Shown: positions 19,522 to 29,341 of the stretch, piece by piece
Layout: each line of letters begins with the position of its first letter
Position numbering within the stretch: position 1 is the first letter of the stretch
Origin: Vibrio cidicii
Lineage (GTDB): Bacteria > Pseudomonadota > Gammaproteobacteria > Enterobacterales > Vibrionaceae
Assembly: GCF_009763805.1 (NCBI RefSeq)
Contig: NZ_CP046804.1
Coordinates: forward strand, 2,170,001-2,234,000
Direction: 5' to 3'
DNA: 64,000 nucleotides
Made by a program: the position numbers and the translations under genes
The notes under the pieces: generated by a model
The model's input: only the letters and a program-made list of their open reading frames with translations
Database searches by the model: none
What the model was told of the DNA's origin: nothing

Positions 19522-19577
19522 TCCGACTTGCTGTGCATTATACGCGCAACAGTAGTATTTACAAGTTTGTAAATCAA

Positions 19578-19661
19578 TGGTGCCGAGAGAGGGACTCGAA
19601 CCCTCACACCATAGGCGCTAGCACCTCATGCTAGTGTGTCTACCAATTTCACCATCTCGGC
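19578..19661 (-). tRNA. tRNA-Leu (GAG)
   Basis: A class II tRNA of about 84 bases with encoded CCA. Acceptor arms GCCGAGA/TCTCGGC, anticodon stem-loop CTAGCATGAGGTGCTAG with anticodon GAG, T-loop GGTTCGAGTCC, and a moderate variable arm. It lies between secG and the initiator tRNA, as does leuU in E. coli. Confidence 0.96.
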
Positions 19662-19673
19662 AATCAAATCTAA

Positions 19674-20006
19674 TTAGTGAGGAATTTCATCTGACTGAAC
19701 AGGCTTTTCACTCACATTGTCCTGAACTTGCTCTATGATTTGACCCTGTGTTGGATCAACCCACTGAGACTCAACTTTGTGCGTTGACATACGGCCAAGC
19801 AACAAGCTCACAACAAAAAATACGGTCGCTAAAATAGCAGTCGTTCTGGTTAGGAAGTTTCCTGAGCCGCTTGCACCAAACACGGTGTTTGAAGCACCAG
19901 CACCGAATGAAGCTCCCATATCTGCGCCTTTACCTTGCTGAATCAACACAAGGCCAATCACACCAAGCGCTGCCAACAGGTAAATCACAAGTAGAACTGT
20001 AAACAT
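19674..20006 (-). CDS. secG: SecG, protein translocase subunit
   Basis: 110 residues (E. coli 110) with two transmembrane helices: one at the N-terminus ([21 protein letters not shown]) and one at about 50-75 ([20 protein letters not shown]), joined by the conserved [20 protein letters not shown] loop. It is part of the SecYEG channel. The tRNA-Leu gene starts 12 bases beyond its stop codon, so the tRNAs are likely processed from the secG transcript. Confidence 0.95.
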   Translation of the reverse strand: MFTVLLVIYLLAALGVIGLVLIQQGKGADMGASFGAGASNTVFGASGSGNFLTRTTAILATVFFVVSLLLGRMSTHKVESQWVDPTQGQIIEQVQDNVSEKPVQSDEIPH

Positions 20007-20106
20007 TTTTCCACCTATGTTCCGATTTACTGAGCTAGCGTCGTTTTTCGCCCTAGAAACAGAGCATTAAAACAAAACCAGCGTCCTCCTAACTGAAGGC
20101 CGAGCA

Positions 20107-20135
20107 ATACTATCGAAAGCATGCTGTGCTGACAA
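20107..20135 (-). promoter_or_regulatory. Candidate promoter for secG-tRNA unit
   Basis: On the minus strand TTGTCA (20135-20130; 5 of 6), a 17-base spacer and TAGTAT (20112-20107; 4 of 6) predict a start near 20100, 94 bases upstream of secG. Confidence 0.5.
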
Positions 20136-20209
20136 GTAAAAATTAAGAAATAATCCTCACCCACGCGCCAAGCGGTCAAAAAAGGGACAAATCGAATATT
20201 TTATTACTC

Positions 20210-20235
20210 AAAGAGCCATCTCTTGATGGCTCTAA
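20210..20235 (-). terminator. Stem-loop after glmM
   Basis: AGAGCCATC (20212-20220) pairs perfectly with GATGGCTCT (20225-20233) across a 4-base loop, followed on the minus strand by TTGAG: a weak terminator just beyond the repaired glmM stop. Confidence 0.55.
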
Positions 20236-20253
20236 CATAAAACTCACCAGAAA

Positions 20254-21595
20254 CTAGCAGCTCGCTTTGACTGCTTCAGCGATTTTAAGAGCACTCTGAT
20301 TAACCAGTTTCTGCATCTTCACCTTCCACCATTACGCGCAGCAGCGGTTCAGTTCCAGATTTACGCAACAGCACTCTGCCTTTGCTGCCAAGTACATTTT
20401 CCACTTCCGTCACCGCCTGCTTAACGGCATCGGCCTCAAGTGGATTGCTGCTGCCAGAAAAACGTACGTTTTCCAGCACTTGAGGGTAAAGAGTCATCCC
20501 TTGTGACAGGTCGTGTAAGGTCATTGAACTACCGACAACCGAAGCCAACACTTGTAAAGCCGCCACAATCGCATCTCCTGTGGTGACTTTATCAAGTAAA
20601 ATGACATGGCCTGAGTTTTCTGCTCCAATTTTCCAGCCTTTTTCCAAAAGCTTTTCCATCACATAGCGGTCACCCACGGCAGCGCGGACAAAAGGAATTC
20701 CTAACTGTTTCAGTCCATTTTCCATACCAAGGTTGGTCATTAATGTCCCAACCACTCCGCCTTTTAGCTCACCACGGCGCAATGCATCACGGGCAATGAT
20801 GTAAGCAATCTGATCACCATCGATCTTATTGCCAAGATGATCGACCATAATAATCCGATCACCGTCGCCGTCAAACGCCAAACCTAGGTCGGCATTTTCT
20901 TCTACTACACGCTTTTGTAATGCTCGCACATCAGTTGCGCCCACTTCGTGGTTGATGTTAATTCCGTTCGGTTCAACACCCATTGCTATGACGTCTGCGC
21001 CGAGTTCAGAAAAGACACTCGGAGCAATGTGGTACGTGGCGCCATTGGCACAATCAACCACAATTTTCAACCCTGAAAGATTCAAAGCTGAAGGGAAAGT
21101 GCCTTTGCAAAACTCAATGTATCGACCTGCTGCATCATTTAAACGCGTCGCTTTACCGAGAGCTGCAGATTCAACACATTCAATCTCTTTGTCTAACTCG
21201 GCTTCAATTGCCAATTCAACGTCATCAGGCAGTTTGGTTCCTTCGGAAGAGAAGAACTTAATGCCATTATCGTAATACGGGTTGTGTGATGCCGAGATCA
21301 CGATCCCCGCCTCTGCGCGAAAAGTTTGCGTTAAATACGCCACCGCTGGGGTTGGCATCGGGCCAGTGAAAGTGGCTTTTAAACCTGCCGCCGCCAAGCC
21401 CGCCTCAAGGGCCGACTCCAGCATATAACCAGAAATACGTGTATCTTTGCCAATAATCACTTTTTTTGTGCCCTGTTTGGCGAGGACACGCCCCGCCGCC
21501 CAGCCAAGTTTTAGTACAAAGTCCGGGGTGATTGGGTACTGCCCAACTTTTCCACGCACACCATCAGTACCAAAGTAACGTCTTTTTTCTGACAT
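20254..21595 (-). CDS. glmM: Phosphoglucosamine mutase GlmM (one-base frameshift near the 3' end)
   Basis: Converts glucosamine-6-phosphate to glucosamine-1-phosphate for UDP-GlcNAc, hence peptidoglycan and LPS. Motifs: phosphoserine loop [19 protein letters not shown] (Ser about residue 102), metal loop [13 protein letters not shown], sugar loop [12 protein letters not shown], and phosphate loop [12 protein letters not shown]. As read, the frame stops early at 20300 after 431 residues. Deleting one T from GTTTC (TTT 20308-20310 on the plus strand) restores the tail [18 protein letters not shown] and a stop at 20254, giving 446 residues, the normal length (E. coli 445). GlmM is essential in E. 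coli, so I treat the break as a sequence error. Confidence 0.93.
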
Positions 21596-21622
21596 AGTTT
21601 TCCCTTTATTTTTCTTCTCGGC

Positions 21623-22453
21623 TCAGTGGTTATTCTTCATCATTTGAATGATTTTCATCGCTTCAACCGTCTCTTCAACATCATGGACGCGAATGATCTG
21701 AGCCCCTTTCAAAGCAGCAATGGTGGCACATGTTACACTAGCGACCATGCAATCGGCAGGCTTTTTATCCAACAATTTAAAGATCATCGATTTGCGCGAC
21801 ATCCCAGCCAGCAGTGGCATACCAAACTGGTGGAAGGATTCGAGATGCGCGAGAAGGTGGTAGTTGTGTTCGAGCGTTTTTCCAAAACCAAAGCCAGGAT
21901 CCAAAATCAACAACTCTTTTGCTATGCCGGCTTGCTCACACACTTTCACTCTTTCTCGGAGGAACTCACCGACTTCTCGCAATACATCTTGATAGTTAGG
22001 GCGATGTTGCATACTTCGAGGCTGACCTTGCATGTGCATCAAGCAAATAGGCACTTGTGCTTTAGCGGCAATCTCTAAGGCACCTGGCTCTTGCAACGCG
22101 CGAATATCATTAATCAGATCAGCGCCTGCCTCAATAGCTTGGCGCATTACTTCAGCTTTACTGGTATCAACCGATATCCAAACATCAGAACTTGCGCGGA
22201 TCGCTTTAACGACAGGAATCACTCGATTGATCTCTTCTTCTAATGACACTTCCGGTGCTCCGGGGCGAGTCGATTCACCACCAATATCAATGATGGTTGC
22301 CCCCGCTTGGATCAACTTCTCTACTTGGCGAAGTGCAGCATCCAAATGCGTAAACTGCCCACCATCAGAAAAAGAGTCTGGCGTGACGTTGAGAATTCCC
22401 ATTATTTGTGGGGTAGAAAGGTCTAATTGTTTTTTATGAGAACGTAAAATCAT
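21623..22453 (-). CDS. folP: Dihydropteroate synthase
   Basis: 276 residues (E. coli 282), a TIM barrel that joins p-aminobenzoate to dihydropterin pyrophosphate; the sulfonamide target. Both signatures are seen: IMGILNVTPDSFSDGG (about 17-32) and GATIIDIGGESTRPGA (about 52-67). It lies between ftsH and glmM, the conserved order, separated from ftsH by a terminator-like stem at 22463-22492. Confidence 0.97.
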   Translation of the reverse strand: MILRSHKKQLDLSTPQIMGILNVTPDSFSDGGQFTHLDAALRQVEKLIQAGATIIDIGGESTRPGAPEVSLEEEINRVIPVVKAIRASSDVWISVDTSKAEVMRQAIEAGADLINDIRALQEPGALEIAAKAQVPICLMHMQGQPRSMQHRPNYQDVLREVGEFLRERVKVCEQAGIAKELLILDPGFGFGKTLEHNYHLLAHLESFHQFGMPLLAGMSRKSMIFKLLDKKPADCMVASVTCATIAALKGAQIIRVHDVEETVEAMKIIQMMKNNH

Positions 22454-22462
22454 AGCAATAAA

Positions 22463-22492
22463 TACAAAAACCCCGAGTTTCCTCGGGGCTTT
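22463..22492 (-). terminator. Terminator after ftsH
   Basis: Minus-strand stem CCCCGAG-GAAA-CTCGGGG followed by TTTTTGTATT, placed between the repaired ftsH stop (22509) and the folP start (22453). Confidence 0.85.
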
Positions 22493-22508
22493 CCTTGATA
22501 GTTAACCG

Positions 22509-24456
22509 TTATTCTGCATCTTTTTTATCTGCAGCCTCAACCGTTGATTCATCAACTTGCTCAGGTTTCTTCGACTTTTGCTTCCGCATTCGCTTCTGGT
22601 GCAGCAGGTTTCTCAGGCTGTGAATTGACGTGATCCGCCCAGCCTGCCGGCTCTCGAATCACTTCTTTACGCGCCATAAGATCATCAATCTGACCAGCAT
22701 CGATCGTTTCATACTTCATCAATGCATCTTTCATTGCGTGCATGATGTCCATATTATCGATAAGAATCTGTCTCGCACGCTCGTAGTTACGGTCAATCAA
22801 CTGACGCACTTCGTCATCGATGAGTTTTGCGGTGTCATCAGACATATGTTTGGTCTGTGTCACACTGCGTCCCAAAAAGACTTCACCCTCATCTTCGGCG
22901 TATAGCATCGGCCCTAGCTTTTCAGAGAAGCCCCACTGGGTGACCATTTTGCGAGCGATGTCTGTCGCGCGTTCAATGTCATTTGAAGCACCAGTGGAGA
23001 CCTTATCTACACCATAAATCAGTTCTTCAGCTAAACGACCGCCATACAAGCTTGAGATCATTGACTCAAGGTGTTGACGAGACATGCTGACACGATCTTG
23101 CTCTGGCAAGTACATGGTCACCCCCAAAGCACGACCACGTGGAATGATCGAAACTTTGTAGACTGGGTCATGTTCAGGCACCAAACGACCAACAATTGCA
23201 TGGCCCGCTTCGTGGTACGCCGTCGATTCTTTGGTTTCTTCCGACATCACCATAGAACGGCGCTCTGCACCCATCATGATCTTGTCTTTTGCCAGCTCAA
23301 ACTCAACCATAGAGACATTACGTTTGTTACCTCTGGCAGCAAACAGAGCCGCTTCGTTGACCAAGTTGGCCAAATCGGCGCCTGAGAAGCCAGGAGTACC
23401 CCGTGCAATCAATGATGGCTCTACATCACCCGCAAGCGGAACTTTACGCATGTGTACTTTGAGAATTTGCTCACGACCACGAACATCTGGTAAGCCAACC
23501 ACAACCTGACGGTCGAAACGACCAGGACGCAACAAGGCAGGGTCGAGTACATCAGGACGGTTAGTTGCAGCAATGACGATAATACCTTCATTACCTTCAA
23601 AACCATCCATCTCCACCAACATTTGGTTCAATGTTTGTTCGCGTTCATCGTGACCACCACCAACACCAGCACCACGTTGGCGACCAACCGCATCGATTTC
23701 GTCAATAAAGATGATACATGGCGAGGCTTTTTTCGCTTGCTCAAACATATCGCGAACACGAGAAGCACCGACACCAACAAACATCTCAACAAAGTCAGAA
23801 CCAGAGATAGTAAAGAACGGTACTTTCGCTTCACCAGCAATCGCTTTAGCTAACAACGTCTTACCCGTACCTGGAGGACCGACCATCAAAACGCCCGTTG
23901 GAATCTTACCACCGAGCTTTTGGAAACGGCTCGGATCGCGCAGATAATCGACAAGCTCTTTGACGTCTTCTTTGGCTTCATCACAGCCCGCCACATCTCC
24001 AAATGTCGTTTTGATTTGCTCTTCGCTCATCATGCGAGCTTTGCTCTTGCCGAATGACATGGCGCCTTTGCCGCCGCCGCCTTGCATCTGACGCATGAAG
24101 AAAATCCATACACCAATCAGAAGGATCATTGGAAACCAAGAGATAAAGATGGTGCCAAGTAGACTCTGCTCTTCTGGAGGCGTACCTTGCACTTTCACAT
24201 TTTGGTTAATCAGGTCATCAAGTAGCTTTTGATCGTACACAGGCATATAAGTGACGAACTTCGCACCTCCGCCTCGGCGAACAAAACTAATTTCACCATT
24301 GTTAAAGGTTGCTTCCTGAATCTGGCCTTGGCCAACTTCCTGTACAAATGTGGTGTAATCAACTGCTCTGCCGTTACTCTCACCAGGGCCAAAGCTCTGA
24401 AATACCGACATTAAAACCACAGCGATAACCAGCCACAGAATTAGATTTTTTGCCAT
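22509..24456 (-). CDS. ftsH: FtsH, membrane-bound AAA+ zinc protease (one-base frameshift near the 3' end)
   Basis: Degrades unassembled membrane proteins and regulators such as sigma-32 and LpxC. Two transmembrane segments (about 5-22 and 98-120) flank a periplasmic domain; then come Walker A GPPGTGKT, Walker [12 protein letters not shown], the second region of homology [19 protein letters not shown] and the zinc site HEAGH (H415, H419). The frame as read ends at 22561 with KVEET. Deleting one T from the plus-strand GTTTC (TTT 22566-22568) continues as [20 protein letters not shown] to a stop at 22509, giving 648 residues. The start [10 protein letters not shown] at 24456 matches E. coli; an in-frame TTG at 24465 would add three residues. 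Essential in E. coli. Confidence 0.95.
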
Positions 24457-24564
24457 GTCACTCAAGGTGTCAGCCTCTCGATAACTAATTGTAATTAAAG
24501 GTAGGGTACTACAGTTTGTAAGCTGTATCTATAGTGTTAACTTTGCCCTGCTAGAGCTAAATAG

Positions 24565-25195
24565 TTAACCTTTGTAACCAGTGGCTACAACAAAGACTTC
24601 GCGTGAACGCGCTCGCGATGACTCTGGTTTTCTGATTTTAACGACTTTAAATATGTCGCGGACGTTTTTAACGTATTCATCAAAACCTTCGCCCTGGAAA
24701 ACCTTGACCACAAAGCTACCATTAGGCGCCAGAACTTGTCGACACATATCTAGAGCCAATTCAACTAAGTACATAGCCCGTGGTTGATCGACCGAGTTGT
24801 TGCCTGCAATATTTGGAGCCATGTCTGACATGACCACATCCACCATTGAAGGTTGGATCCGCTCCAAAAGCGCTTCTAGTACAGCATCATCGCGAAAATC
24901 GCCTTGTAAAAAACTAACGCCGGCAATCGGATCCATGGGTAACAAATCACAAGCAATTACTTGTCCTTGTTCACCGATAATCTTAGCTGCATACTGAGAC
25001 CATCCACCAGGCGCCGCTCCTAGATCCACCACGGTCATGCCTGGCTTCAACAATTTATCTTTCGTTTGAATCTCTTCAATTTTGAAATAAGCACGAGAAA
25101 CGATAGCCTTTCTTTCTGGCCTCATTGGCATACTTATCATCAAAATGCTCTTTTAACCAACGACCAGAACTGGCCGAATGTTTCTGTTTACTCAT
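24565..25195 (-). CDS. rlmE: RlmE, 23S rRNA 2'-O-methyltransferase (frameshift near the 5' end)
   Basis: Methylates U2552 in the A-loop of 23S rRNA. SAM-binding motif [14 protein letters not shown], and VVMSDMAPN carrying part of the K-D-K-E catalytic set, with K in [10 protein letters not shown]. The uninterrupted frame begins only at 25143, lacking about 17 residues and carrying an odd MMISMPM start. Upstream in another frame is [24 protein letters not shown] sequence from an ATG at 25195. Deleting one A from GAAAC (AAA 25098-25100) joins the two as KKGYRSRAYFK and gives 209 residues, identical in length to E. coli RlmE. Lies upstream of ftsH, divergent from yhbY. Confidence 0.93.
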
Positions 25196-25333
25196 TCTAA
25201 TCTCAACGAAGCTGTTTGCAGACCTATTACTTTGATAGGCAGACTCTATCGCTCAATAAATTATAGTCTTCAGCAATAGATGGCGCTAAAATAGGTTTTT
25301 TCAACCCTTAGTTTAAATAAAAATGGCGGCGGA

Positions 25334-25630
25334 ATGAACCTAAGCACCAAACAAAAGCAGCACCTAAAAGGCCTAGCTCACAGTTTAAAACCTGTTGTGC
25401 TAATGGGCGCAAATGGACTTACAGAAGCCGTGCTTGCCGAAATCGAAATCGCACTTAACTTCCATGAACTGATCAAAGTGAAAATTGCTTCTGAAGATCG
25501 GGAAACTAAGCTGCTGATTGTCGATGCGATTGTTCGAGAGACTGGCGCAGAAAAAGTTCAAGTAATTGGTAAAACCTTAGTACTTTTCCGTCAATCGGAA
25601 CAACGTAAAATCGAACTTCCACGTAAGTAA
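25334..25630 (+). CDS. yhbY: YhbY, CRM-domain RNA-binding protein
   Basis: 98 residues (E. coli 97). The whole protein is one CRM/YhbY domain: KQHLKGLAHSLKPVVLMGANGLTEAVLAEI with the GxxG-like loop, and ELIKVKIASEDRE. YhbY associates with pre-50S ribosomal particles. Divergent from rlmE-ftsH, the same arrangement as in E. coli. No strong Shine-Dalgarno sequence (GGCGGCGGA before the ATG). Confidence 0.93.
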   Translation: MNLSTKQKQHLKGLAHSLKPVVLMGANGLTEAVLAEIEIALNFHELIKVKIASEDRETKLLIVDAIVRETGAEKVQVIGKTLVLFRQSEQRKIELPRK

Positions 25631-25655
25631 TGACGATATTTACGTAGGCAATGAA

Positions 25656-25686
25656 CAAAAGAAAGGTCGCGCAGTGCGACCTTTTT
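25656..25686. terminator. Bidirectional terminator between yhbY and greA
   Basis: AAAGGTCGC (25662-25670) pairs with GCGACCTTT (25676-25684), with A-run before and T-run after, so it serves both convergent genes. Confidence 0.88.
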
Positions 25687-25708
25687 CGTCATTTTAGTTA
25701 TCAAACGG

Positions 25709-26182
25709 TTAGATGTATTCTACCCGGTCAATTTCAAAATCTTTCGTACCGCCAGGCGTGGTAATTACCACTTCATCACCTTCCATTTTGCCAATCAGGC
25801 CACGTGCAATTGGTGAACTGACAGAAATACGCCCCGCCTTAATATCAGCTTCATCTTCACCAACAATTTGATAAGTTTTCTCTTCGTCGGTATCGCAATC
25901 GATCAATGTCACGGTCGAACCGAAAATAACCTTACCTGTGTTTTCCATTTTGCTCACATCAATCACCTGAGCCACGGACAACTTGTACTCAATATCACGA
26001 ATTTGCGCTTCGCATATTCCCTGCTCTTCACGAGCGGCATGATACTCGGCGTTCTCTTTCAGATCGCCCAACTCACGGGCTTCAGCAATGGCCTCGGAAA
26101 TCTGCGGACGCAACTTGAGCAATCTTTCTAATTCTTGGCGCAGCAACTGTTCGCCGCGAGCTGTCATTGGAACTTTTTCCAT
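25709..26182 (-). CDS. greA: Transcript cleavage factor GreA
   Basis: 157 residues (E. coli 158). An N-terminal coiled coil with the acidic tip [18 protein letters not shown] motif (here [20 protein letters not shown], within about 42-62) and a C-terminal FKBP-like domain ending in [16 protein letters not shown]. It rescues backtracked RNA polymerase by stimulating transcript cleavage. The leader carries a terminator-like hairpin 32-65 bases before the start codon. Confidence 0.97.
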   Translation of the reverse strand: MEKVPMTARGEQLLRQELERLLKLRPQISEAIAEARELGDLKENAEYHAAREEQGICEAQIRDIEYKLSVAQVIDVSKMENTGKVIFGSTVTLIDCDTDEEKTYQIVGEDEADIKAGRISVSSPIARGLIGKMEGDEVVITTPGGTKDFEIDRVEYI

Positions 26183-26213
26183 TTTCTACCTCTATGCCAA
26201 AGTGTTCTTTGGA

Positions 26214-26247
26214 CAAAAAAAATCTACCCACTCATTGGAGTAGGTAG
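26214..26247 (-). terminator. Leader terminator upstream of greA (GraL-like)
   Basis: On the minus strand the arms CTACCTACTCC and GAGTGGGTAG (26247-26224) form an imperfect hairpin, followed by A and eight T (26222-26215). It is upstream of greA on the same strand, so it would act on the greA leader. In E. coli a terminator in the greA leader yields the small RNA family GraL; equivalence here is inference from position only. Confidence 0.6.
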
Positions 26248-26727
26248 TTACGGAACATTGATACAGTTAGTGTAAACAAACTTTAGCACCAAATCATCTT
26301 AATTTCCTCTTTCACTTTTTCTCGCTCAAACAAGCGTGCGTCACTTGGCCAAATCGTACTGAACTAAAGTAACAGAGCGTATGCTTAACGATTAAGTTGC
26401 AGAAAAACAACAAAAAAAAGATAAAGACAATGTAATCACCCTCAAACCAAAACAAACAAACAAAACAATAAAATCAAAAACTTAAAGCTAAAAAATGAAA
26501 ATCGAACAGTGTGCACTACTAGAATTTATATCATTTTACTAACCAAGTTGAGAGGTTTGGCAGTACAACATGGCAGTCAAACGACGTTGCTCGCTCTTAT
26601 ATTCGTTACTCCTCAAATGTTTATCGGTAGCCGCAACGAAGAATCAACCAAAACCAAGCTATCTGTCACGAGAGCGTTAAGCCTCACTCATAGCGATATG
26701 GACTGCAAAAACTAGGACTATAAAACG
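26248..26727. promoter_or_regulatory. A-rich intergenic region with ompU upstream sequences
   Basis: About 480 bases without a gene between greA and ompU. 26400-26505 is very A-rich and holds five TNAAA motifs (starts at 26469, 26474, 26482, 26489, 26496), the half-site type reported for ToxR, though not at the classical 5-base spacing. In V. cholerae ompU is activated by ToxR from a long upstream region. I could not fix a convincing -10/-35 pair. The greA promoter must also lie here, on the minus strand. Confidence 0.45.
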
Positions 26728-27738
26728 ATGAAAAAGACATTAATTGCTCTTTCGGTATCTGCTGCTGCAGTGGCAACGGGTGTAAGTGCAACTGAAATTC
26801 ACAAACAAGGTGACGCTTCTTTGAGTCTAGGTGGCCGTGCAGAGGCGCGTCTTTCAGTAAAAGATGGTAATGCGCAGGATGAATCACGTGTTCGTCTAAA
26901 CCTTTTAGGTAAAGTAGACATCATCAAAGACAGACTATACGGTGTCGGTTTTTACGAAGGTGAATTCGCTACTACTGACAATGGTGAAAACAAAAAAAAC
27001 AATGACCTAGACAACCGTTACGCTTATGCAGGTATCGGCGGTACGTTTGGCGAGATCACCTACGGTAAAAATGATGGTGCGCTTGGCATCATTACTGACT
27101 TTACCGACATCATGTCTTACCACGGTAACTCTGCAGCGAAGAAAATTGCGGTTGCCGATCGAGTCGACAATATGGTTGCCTATGCTGGACAGTTTGACGC
27201 ACTAACGGTGAAAGCAAGTTACCGTTTTGCAGACCGCTACGAAGAAGCTTCTGGTTCAGACAGCAAGTATGTCAACAATGGTCAAGACGGCTACTCACTT
27301 TCAGCCATCTACGCTATCGGTAATACTGGCTTGGCACTTGGTGGTGGCTACGCCGATCAAAAAGATCAAAATGAATACATGCTAGCGGCGTCTTACACTA
27401 TGGGTGATCTGTACTTTGCTGGCGTTTACACCGATGGTGAGTTAGCGAAAACTGGTGGTGATTACACTGGTTACGAGTTAGCAGCACGTTATACGATGGG
27501 TCAAACTGTCTTCACAACCACTTATAACAACGCAGAAACTAACAAGAACACTTCAGCAGATAACGTAGCACTGGATGCCACTTACTACTTCAAACCGAAC
27601 TTCCGTGGTTATGTTTCTTACAACTTTAACCTAATTGATGCGGGCGACAAATATGGTGTAGTTAATAGCACCGGAGATAGAGCGACCAAAGCACAAGCAG
27701 AAGACGAACTGGCTATCGGTCTACGTTACGACTTCTAA
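26728..27738 (+). CDS. ompU: OmpU, general outer-membrane porin
   Basis: 336 residues. Signal peptide MKKTLIALSVSAAAVATGVSA, then a 16-strand porin barrel ending in the outer-membrane signature GLRYDF (terminal Phe). RVRLNLLGKVDI, VGFYEGEFATTDNG, YAYAGIGGTFGEITYGKND and ADRVDNMVAYAG closely follow Vibrio OmpU. It is a major porin linked in vibrios to bile resistance and adhesion. The gene sits between greA and dacB, which are direct neighbours in E. coli, so it is a Vibrio-specific insertion in that pair. Strong terminator at 27765. Confidence 0.95.
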   Translation: MKKTLIALSVSAAAVATGVSATEIHKQGDASLSLGGRAEARLSVKDGNAQDESRVRLNLLGKVDIIKDRLYGVGFYEGEFATTDNGENKKNNDLDNRYAYAGIGGTFGEITYGKNDGALGIITDFTDIMSYHGNSAAKKIAVADRVDNMVAYAGQFDALTVKASYRFADRYEEASGSDSKYVNNGQDGYSLSAIYAIGNTGLALGGGYADQKDQNEYMLAASYTMGDLYFAGVYTDGELAKTGGDYTGYELAARYTMGQTVFTTTYNNAETNKNTSADNVALDATYYFKPNFRGYVSYNFNLIDAGDKYGVVNSTGDRATKAQAEDELAIGLRYDF

Positions 27739-27764
27739 TACGCCTCATTCGGCCTACGACTCTC

Positions 27765-27794
27765 AACGCCTGCTGAACTAGCAGGCGTTTTTTA
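27765..27794 (+). terminator. ompU terminator
   Basis: AACGCCTGCT (27765-27774) pairs perfectly with AGCAGGCGTT (27780-27789), then T-run. A strong Rho-independent terminator, as expected for an abundant porin mRNA. Confidence 0.92.
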
Positions 27795-27839
27795 TCCCCG
27801 CTATACTGTTGGCACTTTGGTATTCCACAGGCAACACGC

Positions 27840-29274
27840 ATGCGCTTTTTTCTTCAAACCTTGTGTCTTCTCGGCTGCAGCTTTTTTTCTCACGTTGCCG
27901 CGGTACAAGCGGACAATTATGCTCCTTTGGCTTATCTACCGGAAGGCAGTAGAAGCAGCTTGTGGGTTGAGAAACCTACAAAATCAAACCAGCCTGAGTA
28001 GCTTGCCAAGCAATCCACAGCTTTTTCCACCGGCGAGTACCTTAAAGTTAGCCACTGCGCTGGCAGCCAAACTGGAGTTGGGAGACGATTTTGTTTTTAC
28101 TACCCAACTTCTGCGCGATAAACAGGACATCATTTTGCGATTTTCTGGCGATCCCACTCTCACGACAGAGCAGCTCAAAGCCCTTTTGGCAGAGGCAAAA
28201 GCACAGGGGATAACGCAGATCTCGGGCGATATTTGGTTGGATAACAGTGTGTTTACAGGCTACGAACGCGCCGTGGGTTGGCCGTGGGATATTTTGGGCG
28301 TTTGCTACAGTGCACCATCAAGTGCGATCACATTGGATGAAAACTGTGTCCAAGCTTCGATTTATACCCAAGATGATGGAAACACACGCGTTTACGTACC
28401 AGAGCACTTTCCTATTTATGTAAAAACCGACGTCAAAACGGTATCAAAAACCGTGAAAGAAGCGAGCCACTGTGACTTAGAACTTCTTACCTCTAGCAAT
28501 AATCAGTATCAGCTCCAAGGATGTCTCGTCGAACGCGATAAACCGTTACCGCTTAAGTTTGCTGTGCAGGACTCAACACAATACGCAACACGAATTGTCT
28601 ACAACCTGCTACGACAACTCAATATCAGATTTACCGGACAAATTCAGATTGGTAAGCCAAACTCGACTTCAGCTACGCTGATCGCTACGCATCAATCCTC
28701 TCCTTTACCCATTTTGCTCAACTCAATGCTTAAGCATTCTGACAACTTGATCGCCGATAACCTAACCAAAGCCTTGGGCGCACACTTCTATCTTCAGCCT
28801 GGAAGTTTTAACAATGGCACCGAAGCAATCAAACAAGTCTTATTCGCTAAGGCGGGAATCGATCTCTCCAGAGCACAGCTCGCTGATGGTTCGGGATTAT
28901 CACGCAATAACCGCATGAGCCCACAAGATATGATGGCGATATTAAAATATCTCTGGCAACACGACGCCCAGCTGCGGATTCTCTCCATGCTACCGAAATC
29001 CGGTGTCTCTGGCACATTGAAGTACCGCCAAAGCATGCGCCAAGAACCCGTGAAAGGGCAAATTCTCGCCAAGAGTGGTTCGCTGTATGGCAGCTATAAC
29101 ATGGCCGGATTTGTACTCGATCAAAACGGCCAACCGAGATCCGCTTTTGTGCAGTTTATCACTGACTACTACCCTTCAGAGGAGAGCACGCCCGTGGCGC
29201 CGATTACCCAATTTGAAAACGCCTTCTATCGCGATTTGCTGCAGTTTAGTCAAGTCACCACTCAGCGCCCCTAA
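27840..29274 (+). CDS. dacB: Penicillin-binding protein 4, DacB (frameshift near the 5' end)
   Basis: Periplasmic D-Ala-D-Ala carboxypeptidase/endopeptidase. The three active-site motifs are seen: STLK (Ser about residue 66), SDN in KHSDNLIADNL, and KSG in LAKSGSLYGSYN. The ATG at 27840 opens a normal signal peptide (MRFFLQTLCLLGCSFFSHVA) but this frame stops early; deleting one A from GAAAC (AAA 27972-27974) joins LWVE to NLQNQTSLSSL and gives 477 residues, the same length as E. coli DacB. The alternative uninterrupted frame starting at 27817 has no signal peptide and is not credible as the native N-terminus. Confidence 0.92.
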
Positions 29275-29291
29275 CGGTTAGGAGTTGCAGC

Positions 29292-29319
29292 AAAAAAAGC
29301 GCCTCGAAAGGCGCTTTTC
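29292..29319. terminator. Bidirectional terminator between dacB and tyrS
   Basis: AAAGCGCCT (29296-29304) pairs with AGGCGCTTT (29309-29317) with an A-run before and T-run after, between convergent genes. Confidence 0.88.
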
Positions 29320-29341
29320 TGCTTTAAGACGATCGCCGAGT

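Noticed and set aside
22560..22572. Programmed frameshifting as the cause of the split genes
   Set aside because: No slippery heptamer or stimulatory stem is common to the sites; breaks fall at starts, middles and ends of unrelated genes; I know of no frameshifting in these families.
27817..27970. Uninterrupted dacB start at 27817
   Set aside because: It gives a non-signal, unusual N-terminus; the other frame from 27840 gives a proper signal peptide and the exact family length after one-base repair.
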